DNA of 64,000 nt from Zhengitettix transpicula. Its lineage: Eukaryota; Arthropoda; Insecta; Orthoptera; Tetrigidae. The notes under the pieces were generated by a model, which had not been told where the DNA came from, did not search any database, and saw nothing but the letters and a program-made list of their open reading frames with translations. Position numbers and translations under genes: made by a program. Each line of letters starts with the position of its first letter. Position 1 is the first letter of the stretch. The stretch spans positions 54,340,001 through 54,404,000 of the forward strand of contig CM073596.1 of NCBI GenBank assembly GCA_037074705.1, read 5' to 3'. Positions 37,251 through 50,300 of this stretch are shown in pieces.

Positions 37251-37660
37251 ATTTTTTGGGTGTAGACAGGCTATGTATAGGGTAATCCACATAGTGGCAA
37301 CTCCCCTTTTATAGCATAGGAAAGGGATTTGAAAGGGGGGATGCGGAAGGGCGGAAGAAGGTAGCCAAGGATTTACTAGGACCCCGGGGCTATATTTTAA
37401 GGATCCTACCCGGCATTCGCCTAAAGAAATGCAGGACAAACCCTATAAAAACCTGCATCAGGTAGGTCGGGCATTGGGTACTTGTCCCACGCCCTACCGA
37501 TAGCGGGAGAGGAGTTTGCTGTGCGGACGCAGCATTCTTTTCTCCGTGCCTCGACCAGTTTAGGAGGCAGCTGGCCGACTATTCCAATGGGAATAGCGAA
37601 CAACTCTTACCGTATGCCCAAGGTCAGCGACCCCAGAACGTATACCTCTCGGAACAGGAC
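37251..37660 (-). repeat. Family A repeat, near full-length copy
   Basis: The minus strand reads from CCTGTTCCGAGAGGTATACG through the complete body to TAGCCTGTCTACACCC and an A-rich tail (TTTTTT at 37252-37257 on plus). Best match to the 28 kb copy after removal of its 5' extension. Confidence 0.9.
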
Positions 37661-38367
37661 ATATTTTGACTTAAAAATAATTTCGGATACGTGACGGTTT
37701 GCGAGCTTAACTTTCGCATTACTTGTTTATTGGTTCCTTCTAACTTTAATTATTACCTGATTTATTAATAAATTAATAACATGTGTAGCCAATCAAGTCA
37801 GAATTTTTAAAATGAATGTATTAAACTATTTGATTTAATTTCAAGTTATTGCAATGGTTCTTAAATTTTTAATTTATTAATAAATTTAATTTTTACTTAA
37901 TACAATTTTTTATTATAAAGTTAACTGCAAAATTTTATATTAATAAATGTATTATTCATTACATTCAGTTACTTTAATTGTTTCTGACTTGATTTGGCCG
38001 CACATAATCTTATTAATTTAATTATATAGCAGATAATACTTAAATTTAAATAAATATACTCGAGGTGCACATAAAACTATTATTTTTAATTTGTCATCCA
38101 TCTTTTAACGGAGCCTATTGTATTTGACCATGTAGCTGAGATTTACATCCCCAATTTCCAAAGCTTTTGTATTAAAAGCGCCACCGAGCTAATCCCGTGA
38201 GGACGAGGTCGGTGTTGGTCTTGCAGATACGCTGAAGCTATTATCTTTGGGGGGGTTTACCACCTGTGCAGCCTCCAGCAACCTTATGAATATGTAAAGG
38301 TTCTGCAATAACACTGTTATACCACGGCGCTGAGTCATCACAAGGGAAGTCGTGAACGTGGCTTCCA
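37661..38367. other. AT-rich, no supported gene
   Basis: Nothing recognisable except AT-rich repeat words (TTGGCTACACATG, TCTGACTTGATTGGC on minus) that recur near other hammerhead-like sites. Confidence 0.35.
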
Positions 38368-38527
38368 GCGTGGAGAAGGGAATGCTGCGTCGCCGCAGCA
38401 AACCCCATTCCAGTCATAGGAAGTGCGTGGGACAAGTATCAAGAGCCCGAACTACCTTAACAGGTTTATCGAGGGATTCCCTGGATTTCCCTTCCATCCC
38501 TTCCTATGCTACGCTATAAAAAAAACC
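38368..38527 (+). repeat. Family A repeat, highly diverged copy
   Basis: GGAGAAGGGAATGCTGCGTC, CGCAGCAAACCCC, GTGGGACAAGTATC, ACCTTAACAGGTTTATCGAG, then ATCCCTTCCTATGCTA and a short A run. The central part is shortened. Confidence 0.7.
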
Positions 38528-41500
38528 CTGAATAACTTTGGACAAAGTGACATCTCTATGTCGCAACGAAATTTAATTAATTAATTAAAACGACAGCCCT
38601 GGCTCGGTGTTGTAACTTGTGTAATTAATGTCGTGTGTTTAATTTATTCAATTTTGTACTTATATGGCCAATAAACATTTATACATCTCATACTGTAACT
38701 CACAATATTTAAATATAATAATAATAATATAAAATTCATAAATTTACTATTCATTTAAATTTATGAACAAAAGTGCGTTTCTAAACAAAGAAATATTTTT
38801 GATTTTTTAAGAAAAACCTAAAACATGACTCCCGGAATTTTAGGGACGTTATTTGTTAATATTTAAATAAACAGTGGTATTTAAATAAAAGCTTCCGGGA
38901 CAAGGAAAAATCACAAATATATATGCGGGGCAAAGAGAACAATGAGACAATTCAGTACGTGTCGAAGAAGGAAAAAAACCGAGGTAACAAGTGACCGATA
39001 ATTGTACCTTGTGGCTCCTGGTCAAACAGTTATTCACGAGTAACTACAGGAAGGAGATTATTCTGGGAAGTTAACTCAGCAAAATCCCTGAGCCGGGAGA
39101 TTCTCCTGTGGGGGATTGGGAGACGGTTAATAGAGAACGGAGGAACATTTAAAAGGAAAACGTTTGACTTACTGCGCGGGGAAAATATCTGAAAAGTCCC
39201 CAATTCCTCGTGAGCTGTTGTCCCGCCTAATTGGTGCTATTCAGAAGGTGGGGGACGGCGCAGCCTTTCAAGGCTCCTTCCTTTGTTTCTTTCTTTCCAG
39301 TGGCGGTAATTGGAGGAAAGAAGCGCGTCCCAGATCAGAGTAAATACCAAGATATTTAATTCGGACCAAGAAAAGTAGAATTCTACTGTATATTTCACGT
39401 TATAATTCAAAATAATGCCGATTTTTATATAATACAATTTATTTAAGAAAACCGGTCCTAATCATTTCTTTTATCTACAACTTTTATTCGAAGAAATTTT
39501 CGGTCAAATAATCATATTGATATTTAAATTATCATAACATTGTAGTTAGTACCTAAAATTTAATTAGTGTTCTAATTTTGAATATTTTGTTAATTATTAC
39601 ACGTTCCGATTAATTTCTGATTTTTTTTCTTCTGACGGTAGGGATGTAAATTTAATTTTGAGCTCGTCACCTAGTTTGTGCTTATATGTGTCGTTCTTAC
39701 AGCTCAAACAATTTTTAATCACCTGACGAATATAATAAGGATTGTAGAAACGTATTGGTGTGGTATTTATTTTGTCTGTTATTGGTCTACTTATTTATAT
39801 CATCGGCTTGGGGTTGACTCAATAGATATTTCCTCTACGGTCCACTTTTTTTAGTGCTTCACAGACAGAAGTCAAAAATAATAAAACAATTGATGACCTT
39901 ATATTTTTTTTATTTATTTTTATTATGACGACCTTTTCTTCAGGTATTTTCCTACAGAGTTGCTGAAGGGAAGAAACGGTGGTTGTAAATTCAAGTTTTA
40001 AACACGTTAAGGTGGATTTTTTTTTACTGTAATGAGTACAAAATCTCTATCGAAACAGTTTAAATGAGGATTTGGAATGCTCGCAATTGGTCTGAAGGTA
40101 GAGGATGGCAGTTCAATATCACTAAAATCGTTATACGATTGTATATAAATGTAATAATCACTTTTGAATACAGGTACGCATATTAAATTATTTTAGTCTC
40201 CTTTGATAAATCAATTTTTTGTACAGCTCCCGCCATTAACAAAGCAACTAAAAACTAAACAAAGATAAAACCAACCCAAAGATAGAAATCCCTCTTCTTA
40301 TTATTATCAATTTGAATGTAATAAATTTATTACATAAGAAAGGAAAAAAAGTAATGGAAATGTATCATTTTTTCATTGGAAATCGTGAAAAGACGGTAAT
40401 TAAAATGAGATCGGTTTCAGATCCCTCTCATTCATTAAACCTAAATGTAAACAAAAATCACTGGAGTCACTAGGAGTCAAAACTATTATTTTATTGATTT
40501 CGTACAAGTGATATTACGTCGTCATGAATCTTTCTCAGAGAAGAAGTTTCTTTCTGTATGTGAAGATATAAATATATTTTCTTTTGTTTTGTGGAGTGTG
40601 TGTGTGTTTGTGTATGTGTGTGTGAGTGAGTGAGTAACGGTGCGATGTGGTGGGCAGGAAGACAGGTAGTGAGTGCATCTGGCGTAATGGCACGGGCAGA
40701 TTGCAAGAGATTACAGGCCACGCATGACTGGTTCTTGGTTCAAGGCCTCGGCAAGGCCACGCCACGAGGACGGCCCAAGGGAAACCAAGGGCCATTTTCC
40801 AATTTCACAGCACAAGAGGAGGCTTCGCTTTCCCCATCACTCATCCTCGCCTGGACATTCAGAGAAATTATCCGCCGATTTTACACGTCTCATTACGACG
40901 ACAACACTTCAGAAATTTCTTCTCCGCGCAGAGATTCCTCAAATCGCGTGATGAATATCGCTCCGTCGCCAGACTACGGAAAAGCAATTATCGCGGAAAC
41001 AGGAAATAAGAACCCGAATGCTCCGGGAAATGCTAGAAAAAAAACTAATATTATAATTGCAAATACTAAGGAATCTGATTACAAATTCCTTGACTCCTAA
41101 GGCTCCAAAGGAGGCTCCAAAAGAGAAAAGTACTGACAGAGAGAAAATTCAGACAAAAGTAATAATCCCTGGCGAGAAAACAGTGAAAAATAAACAAACA
41201 TAACCAGAATAGACACAGAAGACACAAGAAATTATCGTGCAAACACCCTCGTAAACTGACGAGAAAAGTGTCCACTCCTAACAACTGTAACAGAGCGGGA
41301 CGAATAGAAGCTGCCTGCAACTAGAAGAAGTGCGGAGAGGAAAAAAAAAGAGGAAGAAGAAATCCACGCGATGTAACGCCAAATGATTAAAAAGAAAAAA
41401 AAAGTAGTTGGGGGAGGGAAAATTGCGGTCGTATTAACGCGTATTACTCGCATCGGAAATTACACACCATTAACAACTATTCACTCGCCTCGCCTCTAAG

Positions 41501-42626
41501 AGAAAAGTAATGAAGCTACTAAAGATTTCCCTTGGAGCAATCTTCTTTCTCCTTTTAACGAGCCGTAATTACGGGTCAAGTTGGAATCTTTACGTGCGGG
41601 AGGAAATTTTTCGAAGCCAGTACCGTCATTAAAGAAGTCTTAGAGATACTCTCAGAATCTGAGTAAGTCACGTCCTCAAATGTGACAGACTTAGCAGTCA
41701 AATTAAGGATGCTGATAGGAATGGCGAAAAATAAACCGAGAAAGGGTTTTTTTCCGGGGGAAAAGTAATCATCAGAGAGTAGGTTTACAATTTCTAGAGG
41801 AAGTTAAGCGATTTAGCGTCCAAAAATAATCCAGAATGACGAAAGGAATAAATAACTGGACGGTTGAAAAACGTTGGAATACTGGGTGATTTGGACGGCG
41901 ATGAAAGTTGGAGAATTGATTATTCTGGAGGTTCAGGAGAGGAACAGACGGATTGAAATGGTGGGTTTCATATATGAATAATACTTTTCTGTGAGCTCTA
42001 TTTGTGCCATTATTTATGAGGCTTTCACTCCAGAGTTTAGTTGAGTGTTGTGCACGAGAAATGGCTCCGAAATGGTTGAAATGAGATTGGAAGCTGAATG
42101 TCCACGATATCTTGAGATTAATGAGGAACCCCAATGAATATTTAGAAGTAAAAACCCGACAAACTGTTATTCGTTGGGCCGTTTGAGACGAGAAATAAAG
42201 AAAACAAAACTTTCGTCCAAGATGGCAGTTGTCATCCATCAAGGACCTTGTAGTATCGGTGGCACGAAAATTGTTAAATTGAAGTAAAAACTGTAGCCAA
42301 ATCAGTTTGTATTTACTAGATTTTGGTTCCCTGTGACATTATCCAATTTATCCATAATTACAAATATGGATTAACGGAATATAAATTCCTGCCGAACGAG
42401 AAGATCATTTAAATCCTCAGGATCACCATCATACTTTGCATAGACGCCACTGGATGTTAATCAGACAAACTGATTTGAGATCGCTCAGAGCCAGGAGAGC
42501 AGGCAGGACTCGGTGGTGCCGAGGCACTCGACTTCCTCCCCGTGACGGATGACCGTGGCCCTGGTGGCGCCTGCGGTCTGGACAAGACGCGTGCCAAGCA
42601 TCGCGATTCCTCCGGCCGCGTGGGAA
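38528..42626. other. No supported gene
   Basis: Contains a GT-rich microsatellite (40595-40634) and two 156-codon frames (plus 40630-41100 with a non-ATG start; minus 42242-41772) that I cannot relate to any family. The first contains repeat-derived sequence. GC-richer at 39050-39310 with CCTTTCAAGG and CTTTGTTTC words, compatible with but not proof of regulatory DNA. Confidence 0.35.
39723..39800 (+). other. Family H1 arm: hammerhead-like motif with 6-bp hairpin
   Basis: CACCTGACGA, then TATAAT (39731-39736) - AAGG - ATTGTA (39741-39746), six pairs with one G-T wobble, then GAAAC (39747-39751), GTA. This is followed by the family tail GTGTGGTATTTATTTTGTC and TCTACTTATTTAT. Relative to the other H1 copies (GCAA/TTGC), two hairpin positions change together (G-C to A-T), and two mismatches become pairs. 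Confidence 0.45.
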
Positions 42627-42644
42627 CACGGGTTCGAACCCGTG
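42627..42644. other. Perfect 18-bp palindrome resembling a tRNA T arm / Pol III B box
   Basis: CACGGGTTCGAACCCGTG is its own reverse complement and contains GGTTCGAACCC, the B-box consensus. No A box is found at tRNA spacing on either strand, so this is not a tRNA gene; a fragment of a tRNA-derived SINE is likely. Confidence 0.5.
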
Positions 42645-43801
42645 ACAGCCTCTCTGCCCTACTACCTAAACAAATCCGTGACTAATTTAGAGATTAGAGT
42701 GGGACGTTAATTACACTTTTTATACTCCGAGAACGGTTCGCGTATTAAGGATATCGCAGGAATTTATTAAACAGTATAACGTTTAAGCCGATGTGAAAAT
42801 AACTGTACAGAGTTAAGCTGAGGGACGAATTAATGATGCTCCAATCCCTAGAAGTCTTATGAACACCCCCTGTATATCTGATACTCTCAGGAATCGATAA
42901 TTTTAAAGCCGATATTTTTAAGGTATTGATACTAGCACTGAATAAAGTATCAGATACCGAATCCCTGACCAGAAAATCGAACTCCAAACCAGGCAGGATT
43001 ACCATTGACAGTCGTCAAAAACTCATCAGTTCCAACCGATGCCATTCAATGGATATCTAGAAGGGACGAGGAAAAAATATTTGTTGCTTTAAAATCTTAA
43101 AAAGTCACTCGTTGGTTTTGGAATCAAGGTGATTAACGCTACTGACGATTCCAGATGGTGAGTGTGAGTGTGAGTAGTGTCTAACTAATGATGGCGATGT
43201 GTGTTTCTAGTTTGTCGTCGCCATCTGAGGAGACCACCCCCGACGTCGTCCCACAGGTCCCTCGAGGATTTTTCTGCGAAGGAAACTCGATACTCGCAGG
43301 GGTTGGAAGATGTTCCGTAATTGGCAAAGACATTCCTCTCTCCCCCCCGTTCACTGTCTGTCGGAAAAGAAGAAGAAAAGCCGATTTGACGAAAATATAG
43401 CTTGGCGTAAGTCGCTCAACCTTTGACCTTCAACGATCCCATGACTGCAGAACATTCGTCATCTAAAACACCGCATTAACCTTCAGAGGCAACCGTCTTT
43501 AAAATGAAATCTACAACAGTCAGACATACACTTGGTAAATTAAAAAATAATAAGTAATAAATTTTGAAAATTAGAGGGGTTCGTTGAAGCCAGGAGGACT
43601 GACTGGTCGTGCCTGAACTGTCTCGTTCAGTACTTCTCAATGACTACTGATGTGAACGCGTTGCCAATGGAACAGGAGGTCTGACGCTGTAAAAGGAACC
43701 ATACGGACAATTGGAAGAAGAAACCGACTGACTGGTGGGACAATCCTTACCTTAACGAAACCAACTACACTTAATCCGTCTAATTCTCCATTTGTAACGG
43801 G
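42645..43801. other. No supported gene
   Basis: On minus, ATACAGGGGGTGTTCATAAG near 42872-42853 looks like a transposon-terminus word, without a partner. Confidence 0.35.
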
Positions 43802-43882
43802 GTTTTGTTGGTAGTTTAGAGCGTAGCTGCGGTCCTCACTCAGATAAGCCACGGACAAGGTCCGGGTTCGAGCCCAGGTCAT
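43802..43882 (+). repeat. tRNA-like (SINE head) sequence
   Basis: A-box-like TGGTAGTTTAGAGCG (43809-43823) and B-box GGTTCGAGCCC (43865-43875) lie in the right order but about 56 bp apart, slightly long for a tRNA. Acceptor and anticodon stems do not pair well, so it is a decayed tRNA-derived SINE or tRNA pseudogene. Confidence 0.4.
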
Positions 43883-44902
43883 CTCTCGTCTAATATTTCA
43901 GCTATTTATAATAGCGGCGGCTGCGGCGCGTCCCGTTAGACGATCTAACTCTCGAGGCAGCGCCATCAGTTGTGCTGTCGGAATAACGAACCCCGGCTTC
44001 GATAAGAACAATGAAGCCACCTCCTCCTCCGCGTCCCTGCCTCCTCCAAGGACCCTTACACGTGCGGCTCGGCTCGCCAACTCCAATGATTCGCAAAAAG
44101 ACGGCGTTAAAAAATTTTAAATTCGGGGATTACATAAATGAGTAATCAAATAATGGACAAAAGTAAGTTCCACAAAACGGTTTTTTGTATGGAATGTAGA
44201 GGATATAAATTACGAAGGTGCGATTTGAAACCGAAATGAATGACATATTTACATAGCTATTGAGAGTATTGTTTAATTTTAAAATAATTATTAAAAATAA
44301 ATTACAATAACACGGTATTATAAATTCTATTTAAATTATTCGTATAATACGCAACATCTCGCTCATAAAACTGCAATAATATTTGAATTAATCATTTAAA
44401 ATATGAACAATAAGCCAATCAAAATTATATATATTTTTTCAAATAATTATGTTACCAACAGAATAATTTTGGACGTAAATTTTTTTATGTTCATTGATTC
44501 GAAATTTTAACGAGCCCTTCGTTTGGCCTGTATAACATTGGAATCTACATTCACATAATTTAATTATGAATTATTATGAATGTAAAATTTTTAGATTATA
44601 AATTTATTTATATAATAGAAATTTACAACACGTTAGGAGATCCAAAAACAATTATGGGTAAATCGACGACTCTATTTTATTGTGTTTCAAATTTTTCATA
44701 CTTAATTTGTAATGTTTTTTCTTTGAAGAAGTCAGATGAATATAATTTTTAATTTTAAAAAAATAGAAAACGAAAAAGAAACGTTCGTGTGGAGAGATTT
44801 TCTGGTTAAAGTTGTCTATGGACGATAGACGAGGGTTCAAAAATGAAAGCCAAAATAGTAATATTTGTTTTATAACTTGGGGTCAGTAATGGAAAGATGT
44901 TA
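43883..44902. other. AT-rich, no supported gene
   Basis: 44460-44540 is similar to 4650-4720 (dispersed AT-rich repeat). TTGAAGAAGTC at 44717 is a relic of the hammerhead-like 5' half only. Confidence 0.35.
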
Positions 44903-45130
44903 TTTTAGGAGAGATACGAAGGGTAAGGGTAAGGGTAAGAGTTGTTCGCTATTCCCATTAGAATAGTCGGCCACCTGCCTCCTAAACTGGTCGAGGAACG
45001 GAGAAGGGAATGCTGCATCCCCACAGCAAACTCCTCTCCCGCTATCGGAAGGGCGTGGGACAAGTACCCAATGCCCGACCTACCTGATGCAGGTTTTTCT
45101 AGGGTTTTCCCTGCATTTCTTTAGGCGAAT
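44903..45130 (+). repeat. Family A repeat with (GGGTAA)3 at a rearranged junction
   Basis: Starts TTTTAGGAGAGATACGAAGG as in the 28 kb copy, then GGGTAAGGGTAAGGGTAAG (44921-44939) replaces about 115 bp. The body continues with GAGTTGTTCGCTATTCCCAT to TTTAGGCGAAT, where it stops without the 3' third. Confidence 0.88.
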
Positions 45131-46591
45131 GGAAAGGATCGTTCAAGGAGAGTAGATAAAAAGAAAGGGAAAAGTATCCAGGGATACAGGACGCGCAGGT
45201 CAGGGATGCAAAATTTGAGGTGAACGGGTGTTACGTCCACTTGTGAGGACGAGCTAATGTGGAGCAGGAGAGACAAGAGAGGGCGAATCGGGAGCGTGTC
45301 CGGAGAGGAATTCGCCTCTTTGTCTGCGTCCTAATTGCGCGGGCACACAAAGCCCTCGGCGACTGTTGGTCTTTCTCACTGCCACGCCCAGCCTCTGGAC
45401 AAACACGGCCACCTACAACTTCCCAAGCAAGCCACTGTGCGGACAACCGCCGATTCCAGACCTGCGTCAGCTGAGCACCATCACTACAGTGACGATCTGG
45501 ATGGCGAAGGTGACAAAACTTAGAACAGTCCAGTTGCCAGAAGCACTGTGGGGGTCGTTTTGGATCGGTGAAGAAATTAAATTAGGACTTGTCACAGAAA
45601 GTTACTCCTTAAGGACACTTGGTTCATCTTATTAGACTCTCATCATGCAGCTCGAAAGGAAGACGTCGTGAAAATGGCTTACTTTGCGGAAACTTGCCAA
45701 AATGAGGGAATTTGATTCTCTTTACACAATATTAGTCTCATTTACATTCGGAAGATAAACGTGTAGCAGTTGTCCTTTATCTCTAGGTCTACGTCATCAT
45801 TGTGTTGAAATTCTGGTACAGTTCCTTTTAATGTTACAGTATTTCCCTTGTATTAAAACAGTTTCTCATCTCTTCCAAACGTTGGAGTGATTTCTACTCT
45901 CCCTTACTCAGTTCTGGACGATTTCGGCGCTGTCTCCTTCGCTTTCCAAAAATCTAAACCGTGTGGTTTATATCCCTGCTTTATCATATCTTTCTAATTT
46001 CTTAAATTTTTTCCCTGTTTACTCTCAGTTTTTTATGTACCGTTCTTCTTTTCTTATCTTGCCTCTTCTTCATCAGACTTAGAAATATCCAATCAATATT
46101 TATAATGAAAATTAATAATATTTTCTATAACATTTTTACTTTCACGTAATGTCCTCAACTGAGGGCCAATGAATGAATGAATTAATTAATTATGAAATAA
46201 TTAATTTATAATCTAAAAATTGTAACACAAGATAAAGTTCTGAAAAATTTCAGGATTCAACAATTCACTTCGTAAAAATGTACCATCTGTCATCACTTCA
46301 TGAAGGCTTAAATAATGGGAAAAAAAATACCCGTAAATAACGGAAGAAATATTAAGAATTAAAAAATAAAGTAGTAAGAAAAACAGATCAATAATATTAA
46401 AAATAAAATAAAAACACTATCCCGCGGCTTCTGGTCCATTTAGTTATTTTGGGAGCAGAGAGAATTTTCCGCGCCTTTGATAGAAGAGTTGTTTGGCGAA
46501 TACAGCGGAATATTCCGCGCTTTTCGTAGATATTATTCCGCTCACCTACACGCGGAGCTGCCGAATACTACTATTATTTTTAAGAGAATAG
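45131..46591. other. No supported gene
   Basis: GC-richer at 45190-45560 with several overlapping frames, none recognisable. AT-rich after 46080. Confidence 0.35.
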
Positions 46592-46660
46592 TTACAACGA
46601 GAAACGGGGTGAAGGAGAGACGAGATAGAGAGAGAGAGAGGTGGACCGGATCGTTGAGGA
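46592..46660 (+). repeat. Left arm of a separated inverted repeat
   Basis: TTACAACGAGAAACGGGGTG, AAGGAGAGACGAGA, a (GA)n insert, then GGTGGACCGGATCGTTGAGG. The reverse complement of the same sequence without the (GA)n expansion is at 47318-47371. Confidence 0.8.
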
Positions 46661-47317
46661 ATGATGGACATGATCCGAAGGTAGTTTCGGAGCTAAGTAG
46701 CGTCTTCCCCCGTTATTAGCGAAGCCATCTTCCTTCAGCACTTGTTTACTCTGCGCATCGCATTGCCCTTCTTTTTCTCTTTTCTCTTTCTGCGGGTTCA
46801 TTAATCTTTTTCGGGGTATCTAATTGTAGGAGAGCGACGATAATTGGGAGGTTTCCGTAGCTAATTTTGGACGCAATTACGCGCAGGTTTTTGCATGAGA
46901 ATAATTATTCATGTCTCGCCTAAGTGGTTTAAGTTTGGGTCTGATGATCTGCCCCTGCATTTCCCACACGTCCATCTCCGTGATAAGGATCGGCCACGGT
47001 GACCCTATTAAGAGGGTGGACACTACGGTCTTAGATACGTGGACCTGAAATCGGTAAAAATTTCACTTTTCCGCCAGTGACGATAATTGTAGATTTTTCA
47101 GTGTCGTTATTGAACTTCTAATAGGGCGAGTAAAAGTAGGAGCACGACAATTCGAAGGTAATCACTAACAGTATCGTCAAATTTAATGATTAACTTTGCA
47201 ACAAGTTATACTCCATGTTCATCGGTTCCAAATAAATTTTGGACTTCGTTGATTCAACCTATCCCCTTATTTTTGTGTTGTCCTTTCTTTTTCACCCAAT
47301 ATTACCTTCTGATCTTA

Positions 47318-47371
47318 TCCTCAACGATCCGGTCCACCTTTCTTGTCTCTCCTTCACCCCGTTCGTCGTAA
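47318..47371 (-). repeat. Right arm of the separated inverted repeat
   Basis: On minus: TTACGACGAACGGGGTGAAG, GAGAGACAAGA, AAGGTGGACCGGATCGTTGA. It faces the left arm across about 660 bp. Outside the arms the two sites are not similar. Confidence 0.8.
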
Positions 47372-50300
47372 CGCGGTTTCCTCATGGTTTTGATGCATAT
47401 TTGTTACATCCTATGCCTTTTCAATTAGCGTTCCATTTCTTCTGTGCCAATCTCTAAACAGCTATTCGGATTATTCCCCTTTAATGTTCTCTTTCTAAAT
47501 TTTTCTCATTCTCAGCTTAGAGATCGACTATGTTCAAAAAATTTTACTTTTCAGCGCTTTTTGAAGAAATTTTGATACCATTATTTATAAAAAAATTCTG
47601 TATTTAGATCAAAATTAATTATTTTACGATAAAACTAAATTAATTTTTCTTTAATTAATGTCTGAGATAGGTCAGAAAATACTTGTTTTATTTTTTCTAA
47701 TTTACAGCCGAAACTGAACTCGTTTAACATACTGAATTAAAATTTTAATTTTAACGAGATCTGCATAAATAAAATACGTCCCAGAACGGTCAAAAACAAA
47801 TTTATTCCATGGATGAATTAATAGTCACATTAAAATTAGTTTTTGGTTTACAAATAAATAAATATCAAAAGGGAAAAATCAAAACGTTTCAGGCCGATTT
47901 ATTCTTCGTCACTTCGTCAGGACGTGTAATGTAAAAAAAAATTAATGATAAAATATTCAAACAATAATTAAATAGAATTTCAGTTTTATAAATTCAGTTT
48001 ACTTAATTAATTATAATTACGTTATTAAACACGTTAAGAAGGCCTCAAATAAAGGAGAAGAAACGTTGTGTATTCGCTTTGAATTTTTTATTCTAAACAA
48101 AAGTTATTTTAACGTAACTATTAATTCATTAATTGAATAAATTTGTTTATGACCGTTCTTATAAAATTGAAATGTCAGATAATTATAATTATAACTGTCC
48201 TACTCCTGTTGACGCTCGACCTTAAAGACTATAAGTTGTTTTATTTTTATCTACTTTTTTATAAATATTTACCAAATTATGGGAGTGCCAATTTATTGTA
48301 AAATTTAAATGACAGACAATTATAAATAATTTTTTATTATAGCTGGTGATGCGCTAAAGTGTGGGTGAAACGTTTAATTTTATTTTTATGAAAAATTTCA
48401 AAGGAAATTCTGTTTTTCGTGCCTGTTGTAACTTATTGAAGTTTAATGATTGTTCTTCCCTTTTTGGGCGAAAATAATTTTTCATTTCTTAAATTTAGAT
48501 AATACCAGTGATGTGTCATTTAAATGGTTATAGTTTTTAATATACTACGGTGGTTACTGATATTATTTTCGCCTTTAATCGTTAGTGAAAGGCAAAATGG
48601 TGGGATTTGCCAGTCAGTGATGGTCATTAAATGATGAAAACGAAAAATTGATCTTTCGGAAGCGTTGCGATGTCGTTGTAAGGATGATATGAAGACAGGC
48701 TGTTGGTCCACGACCTAGGCCAAGCCGGAGGCCACTGAGGGAGACGAGGGGGTTGATACGACGACGGAGGGAGGGCTATTAATAAGGATGAGTGTCTGTC
48801 TGGGCTGGGTACGTTACTTCTTCCACGTGCAGTGTTATAAATCAGATGCGGCGGGCTAAAAATAAAAAAATAAAAAGAGGTGGGCTGTCCATTGAATTCC
48901 AGAAGCAGCCGTTGCATGTCGGATTAATTCGCACCGCCGAGGAGAGAGAGAGAGAGAGAGAGACGGTCTTCTCTTCTTCCATGGGATCGTGGAAAACTCA
49001 ATTCCATTACCCCAGCTGCTCTCATGAATTATTCACGCGATATTCCGAGTGCGTTACCGATCCGCACAGGCCAATAGCAGCCACCAGACATAATAACCAA
49101 CAGGAATGCAGGCGGCAGAAATAGACTGGACTCCAGAAACTTCCGATTGACGATTTCTGTGGAAGGAAAGGCCGAAATTGATAAAGGAAACAGGCCGAGA
49201 AAATGGAAAATTCAGACAATTTAGACTGCACAAGACACGGTTTCCTCCAAAAAAAAAATACGATGGAATGCAAAAAGAATCTTCTTTACAGACGCAGAGG
49301 TCAAGCCATGATTCCTTCCCATCTTTTTTTTTTAAAATGAATTAATTCAGGTATTGCGGTTGATTGGAGGAAACCGACAATTACACATATGAACAATGTA
49401 GTGATCCTGTAGGACCGAAGAGCCGAGACGCTGACATCAACAATGGGAGTCGCGAGAAGTTTCATAACGTTGCATAGGAGAACCTTCTGGGGTGACCGGC
49501 GAGGTTCCACTCAAGGAACAGTTGTGAACTGTTTGTTATCAAATAAATAGGACACGCATGAGGAACTTCCGGCCGCAGTGTAGCCAATCTATTATTTATG
49601 TGTGGTGATGCAAATGAAATTGTATATTGACTTTGCGGTCTCTAATACAATAAAAAATATATAAATATAAAAAATTACCTAAAACAATACTCAAATACTC
49701 TCCATAAAGCAATTAAAAATAAAGTGGCTACTCGATGTTTAATTGGCCAATCCCCAATCAATGATAAATCTTTGTCGAAAATGGTCAAAATCGATGGTAA
49801 AGTGGACAAAAGAATAAAAATATATCTCTACAAATGCTAGCGACCAGAGATGTTCTAAATTTCTTAAAAATTAACAATAATCAACCAATTAAATAGGACA
49901 AAAATTTGTAACTATCAAAGGTATTCATAAAAATTATTCGGAAGCTCAGATAATCCTCTTGCTCTGGTAAGAAATGAACCAAATTAGCCATAAAGACGTT
50001 TCTCATATATTTGTGGATTCTGTTTTTTTTAGATGTTTTTTTGGATGTAGGAACTTTGTATGTCTGTTATCGCGACCCAGCAACTGGTGTTTCACATGCG
50101 TTCCGGTCAGTTGCAACGTCGACCAGAGATAGTCGAGTAAATGAAACCGAGACGGAGATGACACTTAGAGCGAGCAGGTGAATGGTAACGGGCGTACGTG
50201 AGTTGCAGCCGCGATGGAGAACTTGGCGAACCTGCTTGCCAGCAAATCAATGAGTGTTTATCAGTTGGCAGTGCCGTGTTTACTAGCGTTCGATTCCCAG

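Noticed and set aside
40630..41100. 156-codon plus-strand frame
   Set aside because: Begins in a GT repeat without ATG, passes B-box-like repeat sequence, and has no recognisable domain.
41772..42242. 156-codon minus-strand frame
   Set aside because: No family, signal or splice context recognised; length is within chance for this region.
50257..50298. A-box-like TTTATCAGTTGG and B-box GTTCGATTCCC
   Set aside because: Spacing of 30 bp is too short for a tRNA or intact SINE promoter; probably a deleted fragment.
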